The notes under the pieces are model-generated. The model worked only from the letters and a program-made list of their open reading frames with translations. It did not search any database and had not been told where the DNA came from. Position numbers and translations under genes: made by a program. Shown here piece after piece: positions 7,234 through 14,444 of a DNA stretch of 16,953 nucleotides. Within the stretch, counting starts at the first letter, position 1; each line of letters opens with the position of its first letter. Origin of the DNA: Pseudomonadota bacterium (GTDB lineage: Bacteria > Bdellovibrionota_C > UBA2361 > OMIW01); assembly GCA_900299205.1 (NCBI GenBank), contig OMIW01000157.1:1-16953 (forward strand), written 5' to 3'.

Positions 7234-8385
7234 GTGACAATCAAGTGGCGAATCAGACTTGCGATGTCCCTCATTCAGGTCACCTTTTTCGTGGTAGGAT
7301 TTGCGAATCTGTCCCGGGCATGGCAAATCAAAGAAATCTCCCACCGAATCGAATCAAGCTCCCGGGGGAGCGGTACCACCACCAATCTTTCTGACCAGGT
7401 AGAGGCTCTTCGCGAAAATGCAGAAAACATGGAGTGGTGGGCGTATGCCTCGATATTCGGTAGTTTTCTGCTGATCTTAATTGTTCAAACAGTGACCAAT
7501 AAGCGGATAAACGAGCAGCTCGGCAACATGGTTGATTTTCTAAGTAGTGCATCCGATCAACTTAACGATGCCGCCCTCCAGGTTTCCCAAAGCAGCCAAT
7601 CGCTTGCTCAAACCTCGACTGAGCAGGCCGCTTCGCTGAAACATGCAGCAACCTCCATCTCAGATCTGTCCGCAACAGCGACTGCATCATCAGAAAAAGC
7701 CTACGCCGCGGCCCAGCTCTCATCAGGTGTTGCTGAAAACTCCATCAAGGGTGCCGACGCAATGGGAATCATGGTTGATTCGATTCAAATGATAAAGCAA
7801 TCTTCTGACGAAACGGCAGAAATTGTAAAAATTATCGACGAGATAGCATTCCAGACCAACCTGCTTGCCCTCAACGCTGCGGTCGAGGCCGCTCGAGCCG
7901 GAGATGCTGGGAAAGGCTTTGCGGTGGTCGCAGAGGAAGTTCGTAACCTGGCTCAACGAAGCGCTGCGGCAGCTCGCGAGACCGGAGACAAGATCAGACG
8001 CTCAGTTGATCTTGCGGTGCAGGGGGTGGAGACGACCAACAGCGCCGCAACAGCTCTCTCTCGAATTCGGTCGAGCGCAGAGCAGGCAACGGGTGTCGTT
8101 AAGGAAATTACCCAAGCCGCCACAGAACAAGCCTCTACTATACGACAGCTTACTTGCACAACGGAGGAACTGAACGCAACTACTCAGACAACTGCTTCAG
8201 CGGCAGAGCAGTGCGCTTCAGCAAGCACTCAACTTCTTGCTCAAGCCCGATCGGTGAAGGGCGTCGCTTTGGAACTTGCATCGCTTGTCATGGGCAAAAC
8301 AGCAAGCGCCGAACAGCAGAGCCGTTTTTCTCGGTCGGTAACACCAATTCAGCGAGAGCGGCATCAGTCTTACGCTATCCACTAA
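7234..8385 (+). CDS. Methyl-accepting chemotaxis protein without HAMP domain
   Basis: This chemoreceptor, about 383 aa, signals to the CheA-CheW array. I chose GTG 7234 because AGGGAGAG lies 5 nt upstream and the first membrane helix follows at once. An ATG at 7120 would add 38 residues. From 7234, membrane helix 1 is at about 8-26 and helix 2 at about 68-88, enclosing only about 40 periplasmic residues. No HAMP domain is evident. The cytoplasmic part goes straight into a coiled coil containing the conserved hairpin tip [20 protein letters not shown] and [19 protein letters not shown] (about residues 201-243). There is no C-terminal CheR/CheB-tethering pentapeptide. The tiny periplasmic part suggests that it senses something in the membrane or through a partner protein rather than binding a large ligand domain. 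The gene is alone and convergent with nadK. Confidence 0.93.
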   Translation: MTIKWRIRLAMSLIQVTFFVVGFANLSRAWQIKEISHRIESSSRGSGTTTNLSDQVEALRENAENMEWWAYASIFGSFLLILIVQTVTNKRINEQLGNMVDFLSSASDQLNDAALQVSQSSQSLAQTSTEQAASLKHAATSISDLSATATASSEKAYAAAQLSSGVAENSIKGADAMGIMVDSIQMIKQSSDETAEIVKIIDEIAFQTNLLALNAAVEAARAGDAGKGFAVVAEEVRNLAQRSAAAARETGDKIRRSVDLAVQGVETTNSAATALSRIRSSAEQATGVVKEITQAATEQASTIRQLTCTTEELNATTQTTASAAEQCASASTQLLAQARSVKGVALELASLVMGKTASAEQQSRFSRSVTPIQRERHQSYAIH

Positions 8386-8445
8386 TTTGGATGGCATCGG
8401 GAGGAAAACGGGAAGAGGGGCTGTCGCAGCGGTGATAGTCTGATT

Positions 8446-9342
8446 TCAGACCGTCCCTCCTCCCGCAGCCTGTCCCCAATTTAGTTTGCCCCTCAAGATA
8501 TCAAAGTAGGTGCGACGAGGAGAACGGACAAACTTCACCTCGTGTTTTGACCGTATGATCCTGACAACATCCTGCTCTTCGAGAGGAACCAGCACCTGTC
8601 CGTCAATATTAAGAGATACGGCTCCTCCATGAGACGAGCTCGATAAAGATAGCTCGGCGTCGAGGGGCAAAATGAGGGGCCGACAGGTCAGAGAATGGGG
8701 ACAAATTGGGGTAACAAGGTATACCCCCAGGGACGGATAGACGATTGACCCCCCCGCAGCCAATGAATAAGCCGTCGAGCCCGTCGGCGTAGCCACTATC
8801 ACCCCATCGGCGCGAACCCGCATCACCGCCTCAGAATTCACCCAAAGATCGAGCGAAATGAGGGGGGACTTCGTTTCCTTCTGAATAACCGCATCATTGA
8901 CCGCCTGAGAGGCAAAGATGACCTCTCTATCGCGTACAACTTCAACGTGAAGCATTGAGCGGGTGCCGTAGGCAACCCGGTGGTGAAAAAACGCATCGAG
9001 AGTCTCAAACAGCTCATCGGGAGCGATCTCAGTCAGAAAACCGAGTGTCCCAAAATTGACCCCTATCAAAACCGGGGATCTCTCTCCCACGTAGCGAGCG
9101 ATACCGATGAGAGTCCCATCTCCTCCCAGTGATACTATAACGTCCGCCTCGTCGGGGAGCGCGAACGCCGACTTCGCGCTCACACCCTCTTCTGGGATCT
9201 CTCCCGCTGCCTGGTATCGGGCAAAGGCGGCTTGCTCAATAACCACGGGCAGGCGTCGGTTCTGCGCCCACCTCAGCACCTCCAACCCAAGGGCTGAAGC
9301 CTCTCCTGTTCCTTGCCGAACTGCGAGTCCGAGCACCGTCAT
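8446..9342 (-). CDS. nadK: NAD kinase
   Basis: NadK phosphorylates NAD+ to NADP+ with ATP or polyphosphate in the cytoplasm. The 298-aa product has the family landmarks in order: the GGDGT phosphate-binding motif (residues 73-77) with its catalytic Asp, the NFGTLGFL segment (96-103), the NAD-contacting AVND (147-150, usually LNE or LND), and the long glycine-rich motif DGVIVATPTGSTAYSLAAGG (179-198). The C-terminal beta-sandwich contains the expected 'NIDGQ' segment. Length is normal and no key residue is missing. The ATG at 9342 has only a weak GGA about 9 nt upstream. It is on the same strand as, and 95 nt downstream of, a lipoprotein gene, so co-transcription is possible. It is convergent with the chemoreceptor gene. 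A 5-bp stem (GTCTG-ATTT-CAGAC, 8438-8451) overlaps its stop codon. Confidence 0.97.
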   Translation of the reverse strand: MTVLGLAVRQGTGEASALGLEVLRWAQNRRLPVVIEQAAFARYQAAGEIPEEGVSAKSAFALPDEADVIVSLGGDGTLIGIARYVGERSPVLIGVNFGTLGFLTEIAPDELFETLDAFFHHRVAYGTRSMLHVEVVRDREVIFASQAVNDAVIQKETKSPLISLDLWVNSEAVMRVRADGVIVATPTGSTAYSLAAGGSIVYPSLGVYLVTPICPHSLTCRPLILPLDAELSLSSSSHGGAVSLNIDGQVLVPLEEQDVVRIIRSKHEVKFVRSPRRTYFDILRGKLNWGQAAGGGTV

Positions 9343-9437
9343 ACTGAATTATCCAACTGAGAATGATTGAAGTCTGAAATAGTGAGCCTCGCCGACCAGC
9401 TGCCACGGGAACGGACAAGTCGATCGGACCCCCACCA

Positions 9438-9926
9438 TCACCCGTGATCGCCGCTGGTGGGACTGCGCTTCGAACCACCACTCTCTGAGACTATCGCCTT
9501 CATTCTCTGAGACGCAACCTCCTTCGAGCGGAATTCTTTTCCCGCCAGAGCCGCACTCACCCTCCCTGGTGCTGTGGTGACTTCATCGTACATCTCGTTA
9601 AATTCAACCCGTTCATCATCAGGGAGCAGATTGGAAACGTAAAGCGGTTCATAACCACTCATCGATAGCAAGGAGTTCCCGAGAACATAGATTGCATACG
9701 GGGGGAACACCACTATCGCTCCTACGTTGAGAGCCGTCTGACCCAAGCCGGGACCATAGAGCCAGTTCTCACCCACCTCCGAGATGACTTTCGGCGCATC
9801 CTCGGGCGCAATCTGCGCCGCCCCTTGATGGAGGTTTGCTGCTTCAGGCGATGGCTCTTTCTTGCGAAGAAGTCCACAGCCAAAGGTCGCCCCTACCATA
9901 AGAAGCAGGAGCCACAACCGATACAC
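9438..9926 (-). CDS. Hypothetical lipoprotein upstream of nadK
   Basis: This is a 162-aa exported lipoprotein of unrecognised family. From GTG 9926 it reads as a 17-residue lipoprotein signal (hydrophobic LWLLLLMVGATF, then GC with Cys17), the same length as the signal of the other lipoprotein in this window. The mature part begins CGLLRKKEPSPEA, includes a hydrophobic central segment at about residues 68-88 (LNVGAIVVFPPYAIYVLGNS) that could be a membrane-associated hairpin, and a charged helical C-terminus. The same frame stays open upstream to a GTG at 10133. Using that start would bury the signal peptide at residue 70, so I prefer 9926, with AAGAGG about 12 nt upstream (a loose spacing). 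TTG 9947 is also possible. The function is unknown, and nadK lies 95 nt downstream on the same strand. Confidence 0.7.
   Translation of the reverse strand: MYRLWLLLLMVGATFGCGLLRKKEPSPEAANLHQGAAQIAPEDAPKVISEVGENWLYGPGLGQTALNVGAIVVFPPYAIYVLGNSLLSMSGYEPLYVSNLLPDDERVEFNEMYDEVTTAPGRVSAALAGKEFRSKEVASQRMKAIVSESGGSKRSPTSGDHG
9482..9513. repeat. Two direct copies of TCTCTGAGAC, 22 bp apart
   Basis: The 10-mer TCTCTGAGAC is exact at 9482-9491 and 9504-9513, two helical turns apart, within the 3' end of the lipoprotein gene and about 140-170 nt upstream of the nadK start. The same 10-mer is the core of the palindrome near the CYTH gene (12716-12730). In the lipoprotein frame these copies encode ordinary residues, so a coding explanation is also possible. 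Confidence 0.35.
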
Positions 9927-10364
9927 ACGAGGGCGCAACCTCTTCAAAGGGCTCGGATGGGAGGAAGAACTGATCGATTGCCCGCCATAATAGTTGGTGT
10001 CAATCGCGACTCTCGACCGGCTAGCTTCCCTTTGACGATCACGATAGCAAATCAACACAGTATCTCCCTCTTTCCCGATGGTAGGACTCTTGACATGAAA
10101 GTATACCGCATCTCCCCCCGTAGCACACGTCACATCGGGAGGGGTCCACCGAACTGACCTGAGCGCTAGGCACGGGACCTAAGCCTGATTATCGGTTAAG
10201 AATTCCGTTAATGCGATTGCAATTCGAGAGGATGCATAAAACTCCTCTGCTTCACCTCATGCGAGACACCTCGCCTGTTTCTGGTCTGGACAAAGTCTGA
10301 GAGTCACCGTAAGAATAGGGCGGTGTTTGTAAGAGCCTTTTGTGTGGCCAAGGAGCCTCATCCC
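9927..10364. other. Intergenic region with inverted repeat and weak promoter-like sequence
   Basis: I see no gene I would defend. The minus-strand frame of the lipoprotein stays open to 10133, but its translation lacks recognisable domains. An inverted repeat AGAGGA-N10-TCCTCT lies at 10227-10248 and may be an operator or RNA stem. On the plus strand, TGGACA at 10287-10292 and TAAGAA at 10310-10315 are 17 nt apart, with a fair -35 and a poor -10, about 50 nt before the broken small gene. AAGGAG at 10350-10355 is a good ribosome binding site for the ATG at 10365. Confidence 0.3.
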
Positions 10365-10686
10365 ATGTTTTGCTCATCTGCTCCTAATCTGAGAATTCCG
10401 CCATCGGTATGGGCACCGAGCGGACTGCGAGCGGGGTGAAGATCCTCGTCGATGCGTATATACCGAACGAGGAGTACCGGGCATACCCCATTCGCTTCGA
10501 AGTATTTGTGATCCGCCACCTTTTGGTGAGTCAGATTCATTCTCCTGAATAACGGGAGCGAGCGGGGTGGTGCCGACACTCAATGACGTGACGGGTGATG
10601 AAACCTCGGGAGGGGTTAATTCAAACCCAGGAGCAGATCCGAACGAAAATGATGAGTCGGAGATAGTTGATGCACTTCTGCAGTGA
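10365..10686 (+). pseudogene. Small unknown gene apparently broken by two single-base frameshifts
   Basis: An ATG at 10365 with AAGGAG 9 nt upstream opens a frame that stops at 10439 after 24 residues (MFCSSAPNLRIPPSVWAPSG, then LRAG). Moving back one base at the GGGG run (10433-10436) continues as VKILVDAYIPNEEYRAYPIR and further to a TAA at 10550-10552. Moving back one base again enters TGASGVVPTLNDVTGDETSG and an acidic tail ending EIVDALLQ and TGA at 10684-10686. Joined, this gives about 107 aa with a hydrophobic beta-like centre and an Asp/Asn/Glu-rich tail. Both shifts have the same sign, as expected for two lost bases. It may be a decayed gene, assembly indels, or coincidence of open frames, since minus-strand frames here are also long. 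I do not recognise a family. Confidence 0.45.
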
Positions 10687-10774
10687 TGTGACAGCCCGTT
10701 CGTTTGACCTGCTGCGACAACTCTCGCATACATTTATGGCGTTATCCTCGCACCCCACTCCCTTGTAGCGCTCT

Positions 10775-11902
10775 ATGATCCTCTCCGACCACCATCTTAT
10801 GCTCCGCGACACCCTTCGGGAGTTTGCTCAAACCGTCCTTGCCCCCTGTGCGGCGGAATGGGACCGCGCCCACCACTTTCCTCGCGACGCCTTGAGACAG
10901 CTTGGGGCGATGGGAGCTCTCGGCGTTCTCGTGCCCGAAGCTTTCGGTGGGAGCGGAATGGATTACCTCTCGCTCGCAATTGCTCTTGAGGAGATTGCCG
11001 TTGGCGATGGTGCTGTCTCGACTATAGTTAGCGTCCAAAACTCAGTGGTATGCGGTCCTATTCTCCAGTTCGGCACCGCAGAACAGCAAGCTCGCTATCT
11101 GCCTCGCCTGGCCTCAGGGGAGATGCTCGGCTGTTTTTGTCTCACCGAGCCCGCTGTTGGTTCAGATGCTTCAGCGATTCAAACAACCGCTACCCGCGAT
11201 GGGGATGACTACCTGATATCGGGGGTCAAGCAATTTATCACGACCGGCAAGAATGCCGATATCGCGATTGTGTTTGCCGTGACCGACCGCACTGCGGGTC
11301 GAAAGGGAATAAGCGCGTTTATCGTTGAAACAGCCAATCCGGGCTATCGGGTACAACGGGTCGAGGAAAAGCTCGGGCAACGCGCGTCTGACACCGCGCA
11401 GATTGCGTTCGAGCAATGTCGCGTTCCCCGCGATGCAATGCTCGGCAAGGAGGGAGAGGGGTATCGTATCGCTCTTGGCAATCTCGAGGGCGGTCGAATA
11501 GGAATCGGTGCGCAATCAGTCGGCATGGCGCGGGCCGCCTACGAGGCAGCGCTCACCTACGCCCGCGACCGTGTATCATTCGGAAAACCGATCATCGAAC
11601 ATCAAGCAATCGCATTCAAACTCGCGGATATGGCCGTTTCAATAGAAGCATCGCGCCAACTCGTATGGCACGCTGCCGCACTCCGAGACAGCGGAGCCCC
11701 GTGTCTCAAAGAGGCCTCAATGGCGAAGCTCTTCGCATCTGAGGCCGCAGAGCGGGTCTGCTCAGATGCGCTCCAGATACACGGCGGTTACGGCTACGTC
11801 ACAGACTTTCCTGTAGAGAGAATCTACCGAGACGTCCGAGTTTGTCAGATTTATGAGGGGACCAGCGATATTCAGAGAATCGTCATCAGTCGGGCATTAT
11901 AA
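10775..11902 (+). CDS. Acyl-CoA dehydrogenase (butyryl-CoA type)
   Basis: This FAD-dependent enzyme oxidises an acyl-CoA to the trans-2-enoyl-CoA and passes electrons to electron-transfer flavoprotein. The 375-aa length is typical. Visible features are the N-terminal helical domain (ending about residue 115), signature 1 at CFCLTEPAVGSDA (120-132), the flavin-contacting 'FITTGKNAD' (154-162), the helical C-terminal domain with RDRVSFGKPI (264-273), signature 2 QIHGGYGYVTDFPVERIYRD (334-353), and the catalytic Glu361 in IYEGTSDIQR. Glu at this position is typical of short- and medium-chain enzymes, whereas isovaleryl-CoA and long-chain enzymes carry it elsewhere. The chain length preferred cannot be read here. 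ATG 10775 matches the family N-terminus, though the ribosome binding site is poor. It stands alone, without ETF or enoyl-CoA hydratase genes nearby. Confidence 0.95.
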   Translation: MILSDHHLMLRDTLREFAQTVLAPCAAEWDRAHHFPRDALRQLGAMGALGVLVPEAFGGSGMDYLSLAIALEEIAVGDGAVSTIVSVQNSVVCGPILQFGTAEQQARYLPRLASGEMLGCFCLTEPAVGSDASAIQTTATRDGDDYLISGVKQFITTGKNADIAIVFAVTDRTAGRKGISAFIVETANPGYRVQRVEEKLGQRASDTAQIAFEQCRVPRDAMLGKEGEGYRIALGNLEGGRIGIGAQSVGMARAAYEAALTYARDRVSFGKPIIEHQAIAFKLADMAVSIEASRQLVWHAAALRDSGAPCLKEASMAKLFASEAAERVCSDALQIHGGYGYVTDFPVERIYRDVRVCQIYEGTSDIQRIVISRAL

Positions 11903-11933
11903 ACCAATAAAGCTCCCGAACCACTCCGAGAGA

Positions 11934-12761
11934 TTATCGGCTGCGTCGGTCTAACCTTCGACCAACCTCTTTGGCGCATCGCTCGAATCTGCCGATTGGT
12001 GCCCCCTTCTTACGTTCCCCCTTGGCTAGCTCCGTTGCTCCAAGGGAACGTCGCAATTGAGGAAAATCCTCCAACATGAGAGCTTCATCAAGGAACGGAT
12101 GAACCACACCCGGATCCCTTAAGAGCCTCCTTAATGCTTCAGGGGAATTCGCCTCAACATCAACTGTCATAACCTCCCAGCCTGCCTTTCCGAAGGACCG
12201 TTCAGCCTTTCCCATTCCAACCCGCTTGATCACATCAATTGCCACCGAGACCCCGAATCGTTCGGGCGTCGGTACCTCATATCGATCCTTGACAAGACTT
12301 CCCGCGGTCGCAAACGCCCGAAGCATCGCAAACTCCTCGGCCGACAAGATGGCCGCTGGAAGCTCGATCCGCTCGCCTAAGCCAAGAGAGTTGCGAGGAG
12401 TTTTCATGGTTAGCTCATGAATTGCCTCCGCCCTCTCTCCACCCCGGATTGCCTGCGACCTTCGAATGCGAACCTGTGAGACCTCGTCTTTTATCTCTTC
12501 CGGAATGAGAATGCCGGTACGCGACTCGTAGAGCGAAACCAACTCGGAGAAGTGCCCCCCTGGAAAGTAATGCTGTTCTATGTTGGCTTGGGGTAGTCGA
12601 TCGAGGCGAATTCCCGCCGCACTAAGCTGTCGGCTCAACACGGCGAATTTGACCTCCCGCTCCACCGCAATCTCAGGAAGAGCAAGGTGCGCCATCGAAA
12701 ATTGTCGTGGCTCGCAGGTCTCAGAGACCTCGGGGTTAAACATCGAATCGTTTATCATCAT
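11934..12761 (-). CDS. CYTH-superfamily protein (triphosphate tunnel fold)
   Basis: CYTH proteins hydrolyse or cyclise triphosphates (thiamine triphosphate, tripolyphosphate, ATP) in a beta-barrel tunnel lined by charged residues. Most tunnel signatures are visible: the diagnostic ExExK as EREVK (34-38), QHYF (63-66), RIR (98-100), ELTMK with Glu116 and Lys120, RIE (131-133), KDRYEV (158-163), and DVE (201-203). This supports an active metal-triphosphate enzyme of the tripolyphosphatase/thiamine-triphosphatase type. The exact substrate is not determinable. The last 60 residues form an extra helical basic tail, and the protein (275 aa) is longer than minimal CYTH proteins. Candidate starts are ATG 12761 (used here), 12743 and 12695. 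The last gives a more usual distance to EREVK, but none has a good ribosome binding site. It is divergent from flgE. Confidence 0.8.
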   Translation of the reverse strand: MMINDSMFNPEVSETCEPRQFSMAHLALPEIAVEREVKFAVLSRQLSAAGIRLDRLPQANIEQHYFPGGHFSELVSLYESRTGILIPEEIKDEVSQVRIRRSQAIRGGERAEAIHELTMKTPRNSLGLGERIELPAAILSAEEFAMLRAFATAGSLVKDRYEVPTPERFGVSVAIDVIKRVGMGKAERSFGKAGWEVMTVDVEANSPEALRRLLRDPGVVHPFLDEALMLEDFPQLRRSLGATELAKGERKKGAPIGRFERCAKEVGRRLDRRSR

Positions 12762-12803
12762 TGTATCAGCAAGTCTCCACCAAGGTGTCAGAGACTCCGG
12801 GGT
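12716..12803. promoter_or_regulatory. Palindromic repeat pair at the 5' end of the CYTH gene
   Basis: A perfect odd palindrome, AGGTCTC-A-GAGACCT, lies at 12716-12730. A related copy starts at 12783. Over 21 bp (12716-12736 versus 12783-12803) they match at 18 positions. The second copy also forms an inverted repeat with AGTCTC at 12772-12777 (AGTCTCCACC facing GGTG-TCA-GAGACT). Between them, on the minus strand, is TGATACAAT, an extended -10-like sequence at the ATG of 12761. If transcription starts there and translation begins at 12695, the palindromes would flank the promoter as repressor operators. Confidence 0.4.
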
Positions 12804-12981
12804 CCATCCGGGTCAATGTATTATCAATTACTTACCAAACTTTACACCCACACTCCTCGTAAACGCGAAGGTCACCGCACTCTTAGCACCGCGGGGAGCC
12901 CTCCGACAGCCCCTCCCTCCTCACTCACGAAATTCTCACAAATTCTCGGTTCCCCTCCATCCCCGGAGGTAATCGAGCCGC

Positions 12982-12996
12982 TGGCATTCAACTTGC
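12982..12996 (+). promoter_or_regulatory. Sigma-54 promoter of flgE
   Basis: TGGCATTCAACTTGC fits the sigma-54 (RpoN) consensus TGGCAC-N5-TTGC, with the invariant GG and GC exactly 10 nt apart. Transcription would start near 13007, leaving about a 45-nt leader before the flgE ATG. Hook genes are sigma-54 dependent in many polarly flagellated proteobacteria. The upstream activator sites could not be identified, although AAATTCTC occurs twice at about 12929 and 12938. Confidence 0.75.
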
Positions 12997-13052
12997 CGTG
13001 TATCTCTCCTCTAGGAATGTTTTTCCGCAACAGCCCTTGCCTGAGGAGACCT

Positions 13053-14321
13053 ATGCGTCTTGAGTCTGCCCTTTATTCCAGCCGATCCGGCATCGATGCT
13101 CACGGTCTCGCGATTGGGGTGGTTGGTGACAATATCGCGAATGCAAGCACCACGGGTTATAAGGCAGCCCGTTCGGAATTCCAGGACCTCTTTGCAGACG
13201 GATACGACGGACGTTCTTCCTATGCGGGGCCACAGGTAGGCAGCGGGACGGCAATCGCAGCAGTACGACCTATCCATGTCTCAGGGGGAATCGATCAAAC
13301 GGGACGGGAGCTCGATGCAGCCATTGATGGAAACGGATTTTTCCTTGTAGGCGAGGCGGCAAATCCATCCCTGACGAGGGATGGCGCCTTTACTCTCAGT
13401 GCTGATGGACTCCTCACAACCAATACTGGGCAATCAGTGCTCGGATATGCGCCCGGTGCCACCGAGTTGAGCCCCATCAACATGCTCGCTCTCACCGGTC
13501 TTGTCGGAGAGGCAAGTACCGAGGGCACAATCGCCGGCAACCTTCCCGCAAATGCCACAATTGCTACCCCTCCCGCCAATCCGGCAACTTTTGGAGCGAT
13601 TACATCCGCCGCCTCATACCAAACGACGGTTGACATATACGACTCACTCGGTGCGACCCACCCCATCACCCTCTCATTCTACCGCACCGCGCCCAATAGC
13701 TGGACCGTTCAAGCACACGTCGATGGATCCGAGCTCCAAGGAGGTACCGCAGGAACGCCTTCTCAACTGGGTACAAATACTACCATCACCTTCTCCCCGA
13801 ACGGGACGATCGAGGAAGCGAATCAGGCAGCATCTTCTATCGCCATTACACCGACCTTTGCAAACGGATCGGCTGCCGGAAACATCACCCTCAATCTCGG
13901 CGACTTCGTACAGTTTGCCGGCCCCGGCAGCACTACCTCAGTAGCGATCAACGGGAAACAAGCCGGCCGGATCCTCTCCTACGAGATCGAGCAGGACGGA
14001 ACAATTCAAGCCCTCCTCTCCACCGGCTTCCGGGCTCCTCTCGGCACGATTGTTCTCGGAGATGTCACGAACGAGGATGGCCTCCAACGAACCGGGGACA
14101 ACGACTTTAGTCAAACGGAACTTTCAGGAACATCAAGATTGCTTCGCCCCGGGGAGGAGAGCGCAGGCTTTCTTCGAGGAGGGAGCCTTGAGTTATCTAC
14201 CACTGATATCAGTCGAGAATTCACTAATCTCGTGTTAATCCAGCGAGGTTACGAGGCCAACAGCAAGATATTGAACAGCACCTCCGATCTGATGCGGCAG
14301 ACGATTCAGCTTCTCGGATAG
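13053..14321 (+). CDS. flgE: Flagellar hook protein FlgE
   Basis: FlgE polymerises into the hook that joins the flagellar rod to the filament, and is exported by the flagellar type III apparatus. The 422-aa product has the N-terminal rod/hook signature (residues 1-45, with GDNIANASTTGYKAARSEF), the adjoining domain with 'AAIDGNGFFLV' (about 89-99), a middle FlgE D2-type beta domain ('YDSLGATHPITLSFYRTAP', about 195-213), and the C-terminal helix FTNLVLIQRGYEANSKIL with the closing TSDLMRQTIQLLG. The FlgE-type D2 domain separates it from FlgF and FlgG. GAGGAG 4 nt before ATG 13053 settles the start, although the frame is open for another 122 codons upstream. It is preceded by a sigma-54 promoter. 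Unusually, no flgD or other flagellar gene is adjacent. Confidence 0.95.
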   Translation: MRLESALYSSRSGIDAHGLAIGVVGDNIANASTTGYKAARSEFQDLFADGYDGRSSYAGPQVGSGTAIAAVRPIHVSGGIDQTGRELDAAIDGNGFFLVGEAANPSLTRDGAFTLSADGLLTTNTGQSVLGYAPGATELSPINMLALTGLVGEASTEGTIAGNLPANATIATPPANPATFGAITSAASYQTTVDIYDSLGATHPITLSFYRTAPNSWTVQAHVDGSELQGGTAGTPSQLGTNTTITFSPNGTIEEANQAASSIAITPTFANGSAAGNITLNLGDFVQFAGPGSTTSVAINGKQAGRILSYEIEQDGTIQALLSTGFRAPLGTIVLGDVTNEDGLQRTGDNDFSQTELSGTSRLLRPGEESAGFLRGGSLELSTTDISREFTNLVLIQRGYEANSKILNSTSDLMRQTIQLLG

Positions 14322-14444
14322 AATGATTGATTCCAGATGATGTGCTAGCCCTCCTCCTGTTCGTCAGGCGAGATAATCCCTTCAGCATCATCAGCCCACT
14401 CTCGACGCGATCACCCCGAACATCCCTCGCTTTTTACACTATCC

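Noticed and set aside
3970-8433. Near-identical 16-mer AGAGGGGC(C/T)GTCGCAG after gspN (about 3972) and after the chemoreceptor gene (about 8414), suggesting a shared 3'-end element
   Set aside because: A 16-mer match with one mismatch is expected about once by chance in a window of this size, and no third copy was found at other gene ends.
9456-9476. TTCGAA-containing stretch resembling a tRNA T-arm
   Set aside because: No 5-bp T-stem or acceptor, D or anticodon arms could be formed around it.
10358-10733. Minus-strand open frames opposite the broken small gene
   Set aside because: They also read as plausible protein, but lack a good ribosome binding site (the AGGAG before an internal ATG is only 1 nt away). 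The plus strand has a correctly spaced AAGGAG and an acidic tail with a natural stop.
12687-13052. A 122-residue N-terminal extension of FlgE in the open frame upstream of 13053
   Set aside because: It overlaps the divergent CYTH gene and the sigma-54 promoter, and FlgE-family similarity begins exactly at Met 13053, which has its own ribosome binding site.
14336-14391. GATGATGTGCT and AGCATCATC as a terminator after flgE
   Set aside because: The loop would be about 37 nt, the stem needs a bulge, and no T-run follows.
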